NCBI RefSeq assembly: GCF_003991405.1 | Contig: NZ_RPEN01000152.1 | Coordinates: forward strand, 110,856 to 174,855 | Length of the DNA: 64,000 nt | Direction: 5' to 3' | Source of the DNA: Pseudorhodobacter sp. E13 | GTDB taxonomy: Bacteria > Pseudomonadota > Alphaproteobacteria > Rhodobacterales > Rhodobacteraceae | Shown here: positions 8,460 through 17,382 of the stretch, piece after piece | Position numbering within the stretch: position 1 is the stretch's first letter | Layout of the letters: each line of letters starts with the position of its first letter | Notes under the pieces: generated by a model | What the model saw: only the letters and a program-made list of their open reading frames with translations | Told to the model about the DNA's origin: nothing | Database searches by the model: none | Translations under genes and position numbers: made by a program

Positions 8460-9911
8460 ATGACAGAACGCACAGGCATCTATATCGACGGCACATGGTC
8501 CAACGGCGCGGGGCAGATTGAAAACCGCAATCCGTCTGACACATCGGATCTGATCGGTGTCTATGCCCAAGCCGATGCCGCGCAATTGGATGCGGCCATT
8601 GCTGCTGCCCGCCGCGCCCAGCCTGGCTGGTGGGCCGCCGGGGTGCAAAAACGCCATGATGTGCTGATGGCGATTGGCACGGAGATGATGGCGCGGGCCG
8701 AGGAAATCGGCCGCATCATCGCCCGCGAAGAAGGCAAACCCGCCGCCGAGGGCAAGGGCGAGGTCTATCGCGCCGGGCAGTTTTTCACTTATTTCGCGGC
8801 GGAAGCCTTGCGCAACCAAGGCGATCTGGCCGAATCCGTCCGCCCCGGCATTGAAATCGACGTGCGGCGTGAGCCCGTGGGCGTGGTGGCGATTGTCAGC
8901 CCGTGGAACTTTCCGATTGCCACGCCTGCGTGGAAAATTGCGCCCGCGCTGGCCTTTGGCAATGCGGTGGTGTGGAAACCCGCCAACCTGACGCCTGCCA
9001 GTGCGGTGGCCCTGACCGAAATCATCGCCAAGCAGGATATTCCGGCGGGCCTGTTCAACATGGTTCTGGGGTCGGGCCGCGCGGTTGGCCAGCGGCTGGT
9101 CGAAAGCCGCGATGTGGATGCGATCAGCTTTACCGGCTCGGTGCCTGTCGGGCGCGGGATCGCGGCGGCAGCGATTGCGAATATGACCAAAATCCAGATG
9201 GAGATGGGATCGAAAAACCCGCTTTTGGTGATGGATGATTGCGATCTTGATCTGGCGGTGGCCCATGCGGCTAATTCGGCCTTTGGCGGCACGGGGCAGA
9301 AATGCACCGCCGCCAGCCGCTTGATTGTTCATTCTGCTGTGCATGACGCCTTTGTCGAAAAGCTGGTCAAGGCCGCGCAGGCCTTCAAGGTCGGGCACGC
9401 GCTGGAGGAGGGCACGCAAATCGGCCCGGTGGTCAGCGAAAGCCAATTGGCGCAGAACCTTGATTACATCGGCATCGGCCGTGCCGAAGGCGCGGAACTG
9501 CTGTGTGGCGGCACGCGCCTTGATCGCGCGACCGACGGCTATTTCATGGCCCCCACGGTTTTTGCCAATACCCGCAATGACATGCGGATGAACCGCGAAG
9601 AAATGTTCGCCCCGATAACTTGCGTGCAAAAGGTCGACAGCTATGCCGAAGCCTTGGCCCGCGCCAATGACAGCGAGTTTGGGCTGACCGCAGGCATCAT
9701 GACGCGCAGCCTGTCGCGCGCCAGCCATTTCCGCGCCAATATGCGGGCAGGCTGTGTGATGGTGAACCTGCCCACCGCAGGCACCGATTACCATGTGCCC
9801 TTTGGCGGGCGCGGGGCGTCAAGCTATGGGCCGCGCGAACAAGGGCGCTATGCGGCGGAGTTCTATACGGCGGTCAAAACTGCCTATGTTGCCGCAGGGG
9901 CCCCCGAATGA
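8460..9911 (+). CDS. Aldehyde dehydrogenase (NAD(P)-dependent)
   Basis: 483-residue ALDH-superfamily enzyme oxidising an aldehyde to the carboxylate. Visible catalytic residues are N150 (SPWNFP), E248 (QMEMGSKNP) and the nucleophile C282 (GGTGQKCTA). The glycine-rich cofactor segment is SFTGSVPVG. Best resemblance is to the semialdehyde/2,5-dioxovalerate dehydrogenase branch, with betaine-aldehyde or glycolaldehyde-type specificity as alternatives. ATG 8460 has GGAGG at 8450-8454, so the longer open frame from 8430 is not the start. First gene of a six-gene operon and overlaps the next gene by ATGA. Probably under the divergent LysR regulator. Confidence 0.88.
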   Translation: MTERTGIYIDGTWSNGAGQIENRNPSDTSDLIGVYAQADAAQLDAAIAAARRAQPGWWAAGVQKRHDVLMAIGTEMMARAEEIGRIIAREEGKPAAEGKGEVYRAGQFFTYFAAEALRNQGDLAESVRPGIEIDVRREPVGVVAIVSPWNFPIATPAWKIAPALAFGNAVVWKPANLTPASAVALTEIIAKQDIPAGLFNMVLGSGRAVGQRLVESRDVDAISFTGSVPVGRGIAAAAIANMTKIQMEMGSKNPLLVMDDCDLDLAVAHAANSAFGGTGQKCTAASRLIVHSAVHDAFVEKLVKAAQAFKVGHALEEGTQIGPVVSESQLAQNLDYIGIGRAEGAELLCGGTRLDRATDGYFMAPTVFANTRNDMRMNREEMFAPITCVQKVDSYAEALARANDSEFGLTAGIMTRSLSRASHFRANMRAGCVMVNLPTAGTDYHVPFGGRGASSYGPREQGRYAAEFYTAVKTAYVAAGAPE

Positions 9912-10921
9912 CACCGCTGATCGACGGTTTGCAATATGCCAACTGGTCGGAAAAGATCTTCCGCCAGATGCGCGAAGGGGGGGTGGATGCGGTGCATGTC
10001 ACCATCACCTACCATGAGACGTTTCGCGAGACGGTTTTGGTGATCGAACGCTGGAACCGCTGGTTTGAACAGTTCCCCGATCTGATCTTTCAGGGTTTTT
10101 CCGCCGCTGATGTGCAACTGGCCCGCGATACGGGGCGGACGGCGATTTTCTTCGGCAGCCAGAACCCCAGTTGCATCGAGGATGATATCGGGCTGGTTGA
10201 GGTGCTGCACCGCTTGGGCCTGCGCTTCATGCAACTAACCTATAACAACCAGTCCTTGCTGGCCTCGGGCTGTTATGAGGCGACAGACAGCGGGCTGACC
10301 CGGATGGGCCGCGCCGTGGTGGCCGAGATGAACCGCGTCGGAATGGTGGTGGATATGAGCCATTCGGGCGAACGATCCACCTTTGACGCGATAGACCATT
10401 CCAGCCGCCCGATCACCATCAGCCATGCCAACCCGGCAAGCTGGCACCCCGCGTTGCGCAACAAATCCGACGATCTGCTGCGCGCCTTGGGGGCAAGCGG
10501 CGGGTTTCTGGGGCTGTCGGTTTACCCGCATCACCTGAAAGGCGGTAGTGCGTGCAGCCTGCAAAGCTGGTGCGATATGGCGGCGCGGGCGGTGGATCTG
10601 GTGGGGCCGGGCCATGTGGGGATTGGCACCGATCTGTGCCAGGACCAGCCCGACAGCATCGTTGAATGGATGCGCGTGGGCCGTTGGACCAAGACGATGG
10701 ATTTTGGCGAAGGCAGCGCCGATGCACCGGGCTTTCCGCCGATGAATGACTGGTTTGAGGATAACCGCCATTTCGGCAATATCCGCGCCGGATTGCAGGC
10801 CGCAGGGTTGGACCGTGCCACCATCGACGGGTTGATGGGCGCCAATTGGCACGCGTTTTTTGACAAGAGTTTCGGGCCTTTGCCCGCAAAGACACAGCTT
10901 CGGCAGCGCGCTGCGGAATAG
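9908..10921 (+). CDS. Membrane-dipeptidase (M19) homologue with altered metal site
   Basis: 337-residue protein of the M19 renal-dipeptidase/amidohydrolase fold. Family segments are clear: LGLRFMQLTYNNQSLLASGCYE, GLTRMGRAVVAEMNRVGMVVDMSH, PITISHANP and GHVGIGTDLCQD. The N-terminal metal motif, normally DGHxD, reads DGLQYANW, and the usual bridging Glu after the third strand appears to be Gln (FGSQNPS). A classical binuclear zinc dipeptidase site is therefore unlikely, and the enzyme may act on a different amide or cyclic substrate. M19 homologues recur in bacterial gene clusters for methylated amines, which fits the BCCT carrier encoded next. No signal peptide is visible, so it should be cytoplasmic. 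Confidence 0.8.
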   Translation: MTPLIDGLQYANWSEKIFRQMREGGVDAVHVTITYHETFRETVLVIERWNRWFEQFPDLIFQGFSAADVQLARDTGRTAIFFGSQNPSCIEDDIGLVEVLHRLGLRFMQLTYNNQSLLASGCYEATDSGLTRMGRAVVAEMNRVGMVVDMSHSGERSTFDAIDHSSRPITISHANPASWHPALRNKSDDLLRALGASGGFLGLSVYPHHLKGGSACSLQSWCDMAARAVDLVGPGHVGIGTDLCQDQPDSIVEWMRVGRWTKTMDFGEGSADAPGFPPMNDWFEDNRHFGNIRAGLQAAGLDRATIDGLMGANWHAFFDKSFGPLPAKTQLRQRAAE

Positions 10922-10959
10922 CGCGCGGCCCTTTTATGACGTTCGGGGAGGAACGGAAT

Positions 10960-12537
10960 ATGCAACCCAACACCACAGCAAAAACCAACCGATGGCTTGG
11001 CCATGTTGATATGCCGCTTCTGGCGATTTCGGGCGGGTTCATCCTGCTGTTTTGCCTCTATGCGCTGATTGATATCGACGGGCTGTCGGCCATGGTCGAT
11101 GCAGGCTTTGCCTTTTCGGCCAAGTATTTCGGGCTTTACTGGCAGGTTCTGCTGCTTGCCACCTTTCTGATCGGCTTGGTGCTGTGCGTGCTGCCGGGGG
11201 GCCGCGCGGTGCTGGGCGGCTTGACCAAGCCAGAATTCAAGACCTTCAACTGGGGGTCGATGATCATGTGCACCTTGCTTGCCGGGGGCGGCGTGTTCTG
11301 GGCCGCAGGAGAGCCGATTGCGCATTTCCTGTCCACCCCGCCTATCTTTGGCGATCTGGGCGGCGATCCGCAGGCGCGGGCCAATGCGGCGCTGGCGCAA
11401 AGCTTTCTGCACTGGGGCTTTTTGGCCTGGGCCATTCTGGGTGCGCTGACCACGGTGATGATGATGCATTACCACTATGACAAAGGGCTGCCGCTGGCCC
11501 CGCGCACTTTGCTTTATCCGGTGTTCGGTGACCGCGCGATCCATGGCCCGATTGGCCTGATCGCCGATGCGTCCTGCATCATTGCGGTGGTGGCGGGCAC
11601 GGTGGGGCCGATTGGCTTTCTGGGGCTGCAAATGTCCTATGGGTTGAACGCGCTTTTGGGCGTGCCGGATAGTTTTGCCACGCAAGCCGTTGTTATCATG
11701 GCGCTTGTGGCGCTTTACACCATCTCTGCGATCACTGGGCTGTCCAAGGGTATTCAACTTTTGTCCACGCTGAACGTGGTGCTGGCGCTGGGCTTGCTGG
11801 CGTTTTTGCTGGTGTTCGGGCCAACGGCTGCGATCTTTGCGGGCTTTTTCGGCGGCATGGGTGTCTATCTGGAAAACTTCTTTCAGATGGCGATGTATCG
11901 CGGTGAGGCCGGTGTATTCGGCGAGCCGGGCTGGCTGGGCTGGTGGACGGTGTTCTTTTGGGGCTGGTTCATGGGCTATGGCCCGCTGATGGCGATTTTC
12001 ATCGCCCGGATCAGCCGCGGGCGGTCTATCCGGCAAATCGTGATCATGCTGTCGATTGCAGCGCCGTTGATCACCAATTTCTGGTTCACCATCATCGGCG
12101 GTGCGGGCATTTCCTTTGAGCTTGCCACCCCCGGCATCATCTCGGGCCCGTTCGAAGGGTTCAACCTGCCCGCAGGCTTGCTGGCGATCACGCAGGCCAT
12201 GCCAGCCGGGTTGATCCTGTCGGTGCTGTTTCTGGTGCTGACGATGCTGTTCGTCGCCACCACCAGCGACTCTATGAGCTATGTCATCGCGGCCTCGATG
12301 ACCAAGGGCGAACCTGCGACCTTGCTGCGCGCCTTTTGGGGCTTGTCGATGGGGGTGATGGCGTTGATCCTGATTTCGACGGGATCAGGGGGGATTGGTA
12401 AGTTGCAAAGCTTTATCGTGATCACGGCGGTGCCGGTGTCGCTGATCTTGCTGCCATCGCTTTGGGATGCGCTGCGGATCACCTTGATGCTGGGGCGGGC
12501 GCGCAAGGCGGCCGCCCTGCCAACCGCCGCCGAATAA
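10960..12537 (+). CDS. BCCT-family betaine/carnitine/choline-type transporter
   Basis: 525-residue integral membrane carrier with about twelve hydrophobic segments, of the betaine-choline-carnitine transporter family. Diagnostic stretches are the TM8-region FFWGWFMGYGPLMAIFIAR followed by ISRGRSIR, and the late LFVATTSDSMSYVIA. The substrate box in betaine carriers usually reads WxWWxxW; here it is WGWFMGY, so two aromatic positions differ and the substrate may not be glycine betaine. GGGGAGG at 10945-10951 fixes ATG 10960. Lies inside the LysR-controlled operon and presumably imports the compound broken down by its neighbours. Confidence 0.88.
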   Translation: MQPNTTAKTNRWLGHVDMPLLAISGGFILLFCLYALIDIDGLSAMVDAGFAFSAKYFGLYWQVLLLATFLIGLVLCVLPGGRAVLGGLTKPEFKTFNWGSMIMCTLLAGGGVFWAAGEPIAHFLSTPPIFGDLGGDPQARANAALAQSFLHWGFLAWAILGALTTVMMMHYHYDKGLPLAPRTLLYPVFGDRAIHGPIGLIADASCIIAVVAGTVGPIGFLGLQMSYGLNALLGVPDSFATQAVVIMALVALYTISAITGLSKGIQLLSTLNVVLALGLLAFLLVFGPTAAIFAGFFGGMGVYLENFFQMAMYRGEAGVFGEPGWLGWWTVFFWGWFMGYGPLMAIFIARISRGRSIRQIVIMLSIAAPLITNFWFTIIGGAGISFELATPGIISGPFEGFNLPAGLLAITQAMPAGLILSVLFLVLTMLFVATTSDSMSYVIAASMTKGEPATLLRAFWGLSMGVMALILISTGSGGIGKLQSFIVITAVPVSLILLPSLWDALRITLMLGRARKAAALPTAAE

Positions 12538-12553
12538 TGCAGGAGCGTTGACC

Positions 12554-14224
12554 ATGACAAGCCCCGCCCCCGATACCGCGACCGCCCGCTTTCGTCGGCC
12601 CGCCGCCGAGGTGATGCGCCTTGCCCGGATGGGGGCGGGGCATCCGACCCGCCTGTCGTTTCTGCGCGTGCTGTTGCGCCGGATCAAGGCCGAGGGCTGG
12701 TTGTGTGACCGCCCCGTCTGGCAGGTGAATGATCAAGGTGTCGGCCATGCCGTTTACCGTGTGCAGGGGCCGCAGTGCTGTTACAGCCTTGTCGCCTTTG
12801 CCCATGATCTGCCCGATGACATGCGGTCAGACCGGGTGATCGCGACCGCTTGGGATGCCACCTTCACCCTGTTCGATGGCACCCCGACCGAGGCCGATAT
12901 CGCCCGGCTTGCCGCCAATGTGCCGCTGCAAGAGGCCGGGCGCATCACCGCCCGCGAATTGACACTGGCGCGGGCCAACCGCTCTGTCCGTTTGTTCGCG
13001 CATGTGGTGGCAGCTTTGGCCAAAGGCCAGCAACCCGATGTCGAGGAGATTGACGCGGTGGGCTATCTGATGCGCACCACCGCTGTTTATGGTTCGGGCA
13101 AGTTTGGCGCGGCTGACCGGGCCGATATTGCTGCGCGGCCGGAATTGAACGGCCCGTTTCAGGTGGAAATGCTGACCGTCTGGCTGATCCGCGCGTTTAC
13201 GGTGGATATCGTGGAACATATGGCGCGGGTGGCGGGGGGCGCGCGCGCGGTGCGGCTTGCGCCGGGCATCCGCCGCAGCCTTGGGGTGGGCAATTCCACC
13301 GGGCTTGGCATGGCACCTTTTGTGGTGCGTCACCCGATGCTGCTGAACAACTGGACCCAAGCGCGGGAGGAGGCGCTGGCCCGTGTCCGCGCCCAAGCGC
13401 GGGCGGATGCCGTGGCGGTTCAGGGGCTGCAACAGGCGCTGCGGGCGGCGGTAGAAAATGCGCGGCTTTGGCAGTCAGAGCATCCTGTGCAGCGCGGCAA
13501 GCTGGCCGATCTGCGCCGCGATCTGGACCAGCTTTCCGATCTGTTGCCAAGCTGGGATTGGCAGGTGCCGCACCCGTGGAACGCGCTGTGGCTGTGGGGT
13601 GAGGCGCATCTGAGCCTTGAGGGGCAAGAGGCCTTGCTGGCCTTGATGCTGGAACCGCATGGCGCGCTGGTCGATGATCTGGCCGCCGCAATGGGCGCGG
13701 ATGAAGACGCGATGTTCCGCCTGAATGGTGCGATGACCGTGGGCGCGCTGCGCGATCTGTTGCAGCAGCATTACGGCTGGGCCTTGGCGATGGATTTTGA
13801 TCGCCCCGAAAACACGGCGCGGTTTTGGTATGTGTCCGAGGAAAAGCTGGAACCGCGTCTGGGCGACCGCACCCGCGAGGAAGGCGCCGCGCTGGAACAA
13901 CCCTTGTGCATCGCGCGGCTGGCAAGCGATCTGGCCCGCACGCTCGCGGCACGGCCCGCAGCGGAACCCGTGGCAAGCCTGTTGCTGGCCCATCCCGAAC
14001 ACCGCCTGATGCTGCGGCGCGCGCAGATGGCGGCAGGCCACCCCTATGCCGAAATTCAGGACAACCTGATCGGCGCGCAGATGCTGCCGATAGACATGAT
14101 GCGCTGCAAACTGGCGTTTTTCGGGGCCGACAGGTTCGACCCCCGCTCGGACCGCTGGATCAGGATCAGCCTGTTTCAAGGCGCGGATTACCCGGAAGAT
14201 ATCACCGCAAAGGGGGCAGCATGA
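12554..14224 (+). CDS. Unrecognised 556-residue protein of the BCCT/DUF3726 operon
   Basis: I do not recognise a characterised family. It is a soluble, mostly helical 556-residue protein without signal peptide or membrane segments. Notable segments are RTTAVYGSGKFG (about residue 177), RSLGVGNSTGLGMAPFVVRHPMLLNNW in the middle, and WRISL-like WIRISLFQG near the end. AGGAG at 12541-12545 supports ATG 12554. The stop overlaps the next start (ATGA), so it is translated with the DUF3726 protein, which suggests a two-subunit enzyme. Its place between a transporter and RidA points to a catalytic role in the pathway, but no reaction can be assigned. Confidence 0.7.
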   Translation: MTSPAPDTATARFRRPAAEVMRLARMGAGHPTRLSFLRVLLRRIKAEGWLCDRPVWQVNDQGVGHAVYRVQGPQCCYSLVAFAHDLPDDMRSDRVIATAWDATFTLFDGTPTEADIARLAANVPLQEAGRITARELTLARANRSVRLFAHVVAALAKGQQPDVEEIDAVGYLMRTTAVYGSGKFGAADRADIAARPELNGPFQVEMLTVWLIRAFTVDIVEHMARVAGGARAVRLAPGIRRSLGVGNSTGLGMAPFVVRHPMLLNNWTQAREEALARVRAQARADAVAVQGLQQALRAAVENARLWQSEHPVQRGKLADLRRDLDQLSDLLPSWDWQVPHPWNALWLWGEAHLSLEGQEALLALMLEPHGALVDDLAAAMGADEDAMFRLNGAMTVGALRDLLQQHYGWALAMDFDRPENTARFWYVSEEKLEPRLGDRTREEGAALEQPLCIARLASDLARTLAARPAAEPVASLLLAHPEHRLMLRRAQMAAGHPYAEIQDNLIGAQMLPIDMMRCKLAFFGADRFDPRSDRWIRISLFQGADYPEDITAKGAA

Positions 14225-14943
14225 CCGAACTGGCAGGCGATCAGACGCGCGGGGATTCGACCGCGTTCTTCAGTGGCGGCCAATCCGCCCGGATGTCGCA
14301 AAACGAGGTGGCGGCCCTGTGCCTGAAAGCCGCGCGTGGGGCTGGCATGACTTGGGGCATGGCCGAAGAAGCAGGCTTTGCCGCAAGCTGGCTGACCGCG
14401 CGCGGGCTGGACGGGCCGCGCCTGTTGCTGGCGCATCTGACGGCGGCCCAAGGCCGGGCCTGGGCCGATCTGTGCCCTGCGGTGGCACCGGGGGCCTGGG
14501 CCGCGCCCAAGGGGAAATCCTTGTGCCCGATTGCGCTGGGGGCCACGCTGAGCGATCACGCGGCGCTGGCCACAGGGCTTGGCGCGGCACCGATCAAGGT
14601 GGGGCCGGTGGACCAACCGCTTTTGGTGCTGCCCTTCCTTGGCAGCATCGCCGGGGCCAGTGCCGGCACCGTGACCATGGCTTGGGACGGTGGCACGATA
14701 GAGGTGGACCCCGCAGGCAGGCTGACGCCCGATGCACTGGCACCGCTGGACGGGAAAACCGGCGTCACGCTGCATTTATCCCTGCGCCATGGGCAAGGGG
14801 CGCGCGCAGGCCAACGTGAGCCCGCGCCCGCGATTGCAGCGCAGACCATCGCAGGGCTGAACGCCTTTGCCCTGCGCACGACAGTGCCCGCCTCTGACGC
14901 CTCGCGCGCCGGGGCCGGGGCCAGCAGCAGCGACAATGATTGA
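14221..14943 (+). CDS. DUF3726-like protein
   Basis: 240-residue protein resembling the DUF3726 family: an N-terminal helical part (MSQNEVAALCLKAARGAGMTWGMAEEAGFAA) followed by a sheet-rich region (GPVDQPLLVLPFLG, GTVTMAWDG). It has no signal peptide and no known reaction. The start ATG 14221 overlaps the stop of the 556-residue protein. The two are probably partners, since they are translationally coupled and sit in a catabolic operon with a BCCT carrier and RidA. The C-terminus is low-complexity (Ala/Ser/Asp). Family naming is from memory of the N-terminal pattern and is moderate. Confidence 0.6.
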   Translation: MTELAGDQTRGDSTAFFSGGQSARMSQNEVAALCLKAARGAGMTWGMAEEAGFAASWLTARGLDGPRLLLAHLTAAQGRAWADLCPAVAPGAWAAPKGKSLCPIALGATLSDHAALATGLGAAPIKVGPVDQPLLVLPFLGSIAGASAGTVTMAWDGGTIEVDPAGRLTPDALAPLDGKTGVTLHLSLRHGQGARAGQREPAPAIAAQTIAGLNAFALRTTVPASDASRAGAGASSSDND

Positions 14944-14961
14944 CCAAAGGAAGAATGACAT

Positions 14962-15321
14962 ATGACAGTTCAGCGCCTCGACCCCGGCCCTCGGATGAGC
15001 GAAGCGGTTTGCGCAGGCGGCCTTGCCTTTTTCGCAGGCCAAGTGCCCGATGATCTGACCGCAGATATCACTGTGCAAACCCGGCAGGTGTTGGACAATG
15101 TGGATGCGGTCGCGGCCCGTTTGGGCGGCAGCAAGGCCGATATCGCCTCGGTGCAGGTTTGGCTGGCCGATATGGCCGATTTTCAGGGCATGAATGCGGT
15201 TTGGGATGCCTGGGTGGACAAGGCCAACCCGCCCGCCCGCGCCACCGGGGGCGTGGCCTTGGCCCGGCCCGGTATGCGGGTGGAAATGATCGTGGTGATG
15301 GCGCTGCCCGGTCGCGGCTGA
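14962..15321 (+). CDS. RidA family (YjgF/YER057c/UK114) protein
   Basis: 119-residue RidA-type protein, usually a trimer with an imine/enamine deaminase site between subunits. The family pattern FFAGQVPDD, TRQVLDNVDAVAARLGGSKADIASVQVWLADM and the conserved Arg segment NPPARATG are present. In catabolic operons RidA relatives remove or hydrolyse reactive imine intermediates. Its position as the last gene of this operon suggests that the pathway produces an imine, for example by oxidation of a secondary amine or a cyclic amine. AAGGAAG lies 10 bp before the ATG. No terminator hairpin is evident in the 25 bp before the convergent glycosyltransferase. Confidence 0.88.
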   Translation: MTVQRLDPGPRMSEAVCAGGLAFFAGQVPDDLTADITVQTRQVLDNVDAVAARLGGSKADIASVQVWLADMADFQGMNAVWDAWVDKANPPARATGGVALARPGMRVEMIVVMALPGRG

Positions 15322-15346
15322 TTTTGGCTGGTCCCGGAAGGGGCGT

Positions 15347-16366
15347 TCAGCAGGAAACGCTGTGCAGCAAATGCGCCCAATCCTGTGCAAAGACCCGCTC
15401 TGGCGTATCAACGCCGCTGCGCGCAGGGGCCGCTTGCGGGGTGGGGCGCGGCCCCAATATTTGGGTATCCTGTGTCTGGGTCAGCAGCGCCGTTTGCCAT
15501 GCCTCCACCGAGGTATCCGTCACGCCAATCGCGCCATGGGCGAGGTGATCGGTCAACCCATCCACAGGGTTGACCAACAGCCCGCGCCCCGCTGCCATCG
15601 CCTCGATCGCGACAAGGCCATAGGCCTCCCAGTTGGACGGCATGGCGACCACATCAACCGCCGCCATCGCGGCAACCGGAACGGCGGCAAAGCCCATGAA
15701 GCGGATGCGGCGATCATTGCCCGCAAGACGGCGCAGGGGGGCGGCCTCGGGCCCTTCGCCATAGATATGCAGCGCCAGATCGGGCTGGGGCAGGCGGCGG
15801 AAGGCGGCGATCAGCGTATCAAAACCCTTTTGCCGGTCCAGCCGCCCGATGGCCCCGATGACGCGCGCGGGGCGTTGCACTGCTGGCACGGCGCGAAAGG
15901 CTGACAGATCGACACAAGACCGGATCAGCGCCAGCCGTGAAGGCGCCACCGCCCCGCTTGCCGCCAGCCAAAGCGCCTGCGCCCGACTGACCGCGACCAC
16001 CTTGTCAAACAGCCGGTAGGCCTGCCGCAACAGCGTTGCAAAGCGCCGTTTATGCCGCACGTTTTCGGCCACAAAAGCCTGTGTGTAGCTATGCTCGACA
16101 TGGATAATCGGGGTGTTGGGGTGGCGCGCGCGCAGGGCGGCCAACATTGGCAAGGCCCGCCAACTGATCGCCAGATGCGACACGATCACATCCGCCTTCA
16201 TCCGGCGACAGGATATCTGCCCGCGCGCAACCTCGGCCAGCCGATGCTGGGCAATCGCGGCCAGCGCCGGGGCGTGCAGCAGATGATCCAGCACCCGCAT
16301 CACACCGCCGGCGGTGGTGTCATCAACCAGATGCAGCACGCGGAGCAAAGGCGCAGGCACGGTCAT
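15347..16366 (-). CDS. Glycosyltransferase, GT4 (group 1) family
   Basis: 339-residue GT-B glycosyltransferase. The N-terminal domain has VLHLVDDTTAGGVMRVL, and the C-terminal nucleotide-sugar domain has VIGAIGRLDRQKGFDTLIAAFRRL, then the acidic EX7E-type segment PSNWEAYGLVAIEAMAAGRG. Probably adds one sugar to the lipid-linked exopolysaccharide repeat on the cytoplasmic side of the membrane. The ATG overlaps the stop of the upstream GT2 gene (ATGA), and it is the last gene of the flippase-GT2-GT2-GT4 operon. The open frame continues upstream but that part is a shadow of the GT2 gene. Donor sugar unknown. Confidence 0.88.
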   Translation of the reverse strand: MTVPAPLLRVLHLVDDTTAGGVMRVLDHLLHAPALAAIAQHRLAEVARGQISCRRMKADVIVSHLAISWRALPMLAALRARHPNTPIIHVEHSYTQAFVAENVRHKRRFATLLRQAYRLFDKVVAVSRAQALWLAASGAVAPSRLALIRSCVDLSAFRAVPAVQRPARVIGAIGRLDRQKGFDTLIAAFRRLPQPDLALHIYGEGPEAAPLRRLAGNDRRIRFMGFAAVPVAAMAAVDVVAMPSNWEAYGLVAIEAMAAGRGLLVNPVDGLTDHLAHGAIGVTDTSVEAWQTALLTQTQDTQILGPRPTPQAAPARSGVDTPERVFAQDWAHLLHSVSC

Positions 16367-17361
16367 GCCCCGGCCCCTGCGGTTTTGCGCCTCCGGGCCA
16401 GCCCCATCACACGGCGCAACACCCCCGATCCGAACACCCGCAGCGCCACTGCCGCCGCCAGCGTGACCAACGATTTTGCAGGCTCCTCCAACAGGGGCAA
16501 ACGCGATTCTGCCAGCCAGGCGCGGGTCAGCGCCAGCGCGCGCGGGGCGTCCAGATCGCTGATGGCGCGGCGGCTGAGGTAACGCAACTGATAGGCCCGC
16601 GCGGCACGGGTGTTCACGGCGAAAAAGGCCGGGTTCAGCGGCGAAAGCTTGGTCACCATCCGCTCCCACGCGGCAAGCTGACGGTCGGTTGCCGCCGACA
16701 ACCCGCCCGCACTGATGCGGTATTGCGTCAACAGGCCCGGCACCCCTTCGAACTGCCAATCGGTCGCAAGGGCGATGCGCAGCCAACATTCGATATCTTC
16801 GGACTGGCGAAAGGTTTCATCAAAATACCAATCCCGGCTGGTTTCATGGGCGGGCCGATAGGCGATCTGGTCCAGCACCGCGCGGCGCAGCACCACGGCA
16901 GAGCCGTTGCCAATCGGGTTGCGCTTGAAGATCACCGCCGGGTCAATATTGCGCAGACGCGGGCGCTGGGCCTGCCCCAATTCCGCGCCTGCATCATTGA
17001 TCAATGCCGAGCCGGAATAGCTGATACCAACCGCCGGGTTGGCCTCCAGATGCCGGACATGGCTGGCCAGTTTTTCCGGCAACCACAGATCATCGGCATC
17101 GCAAAAGCCGATCACCGCGCCGCGTGCCGCCGCAATGCCGCTGTTGCGCGCCCCGGCCAGCCCACGGTTTTCCTGACGGATAACGCGGATGCGGCGGTCG
17201 CGCGCAAATTCATGTGCAATCCGGGCGGTGCCATCGCGGGAGCCATCATCCACGATGATGATCTCAAATTCCGGATAGGTCTGGGCCTGCAAGGCGCGCA
17301 GGGTCTGGGCAAGCGTGGCTTCGACATTGAAGGCGGGCACGATGATCGTGGCAAGGGTCAT
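16363..17361 (-). CDS. Glycosyltransferase family 2 protein
   Basis: 332-residue GT-A enzyme: N-terminal TIIVPAFNVEATLAQTL and VDDGSRDGT, then the DxD metal motif in FCDADDLWLPEKL (about residues 86-98), then an acceptor region. Its helical C-terminus with basic residues (LRRVMGLARRRKT) may touch the membrane. One of two adjacent GT2 genes that share the opening pattern FxxDADDLWLP and probably arose by duplication followed by divergence. Adds a sugar to the exopolysaccharide repeat; donor and linkage unknown. Confidence 0.88.
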   Translation of the reverse strand: MTLATIIVPAFNVEATLAQTLRALQAQTYPEFEIIIVDDGSRDGTARIAHEFARDRRIRVIRQENRGLAGARNSGIAAARGAVIGFCDADDLWLPEKLASHVRHLEANPAVGISYSGSALINDAGAELGQAQRPRLRNIDPAVIFKRNPIGNGSAVVLRRAVLDQIAYRPAHETSRDWYFDETFRQSEDIECWLRIALATDWQFEGVPGLLTQYRISAGGLSAATDRQLAAWERMVTKLSPLNPAFFAVNTRAARAYQLRYLSRRAISDLDAPRALALTRAWLAESRLPLLEEPAKSLVTLAAAVALRVFGSGVLRRVMGLARRRKTAGAGA

Positions 17362-17382
17362 GGCATGGTCTTTCGTTTGAGG

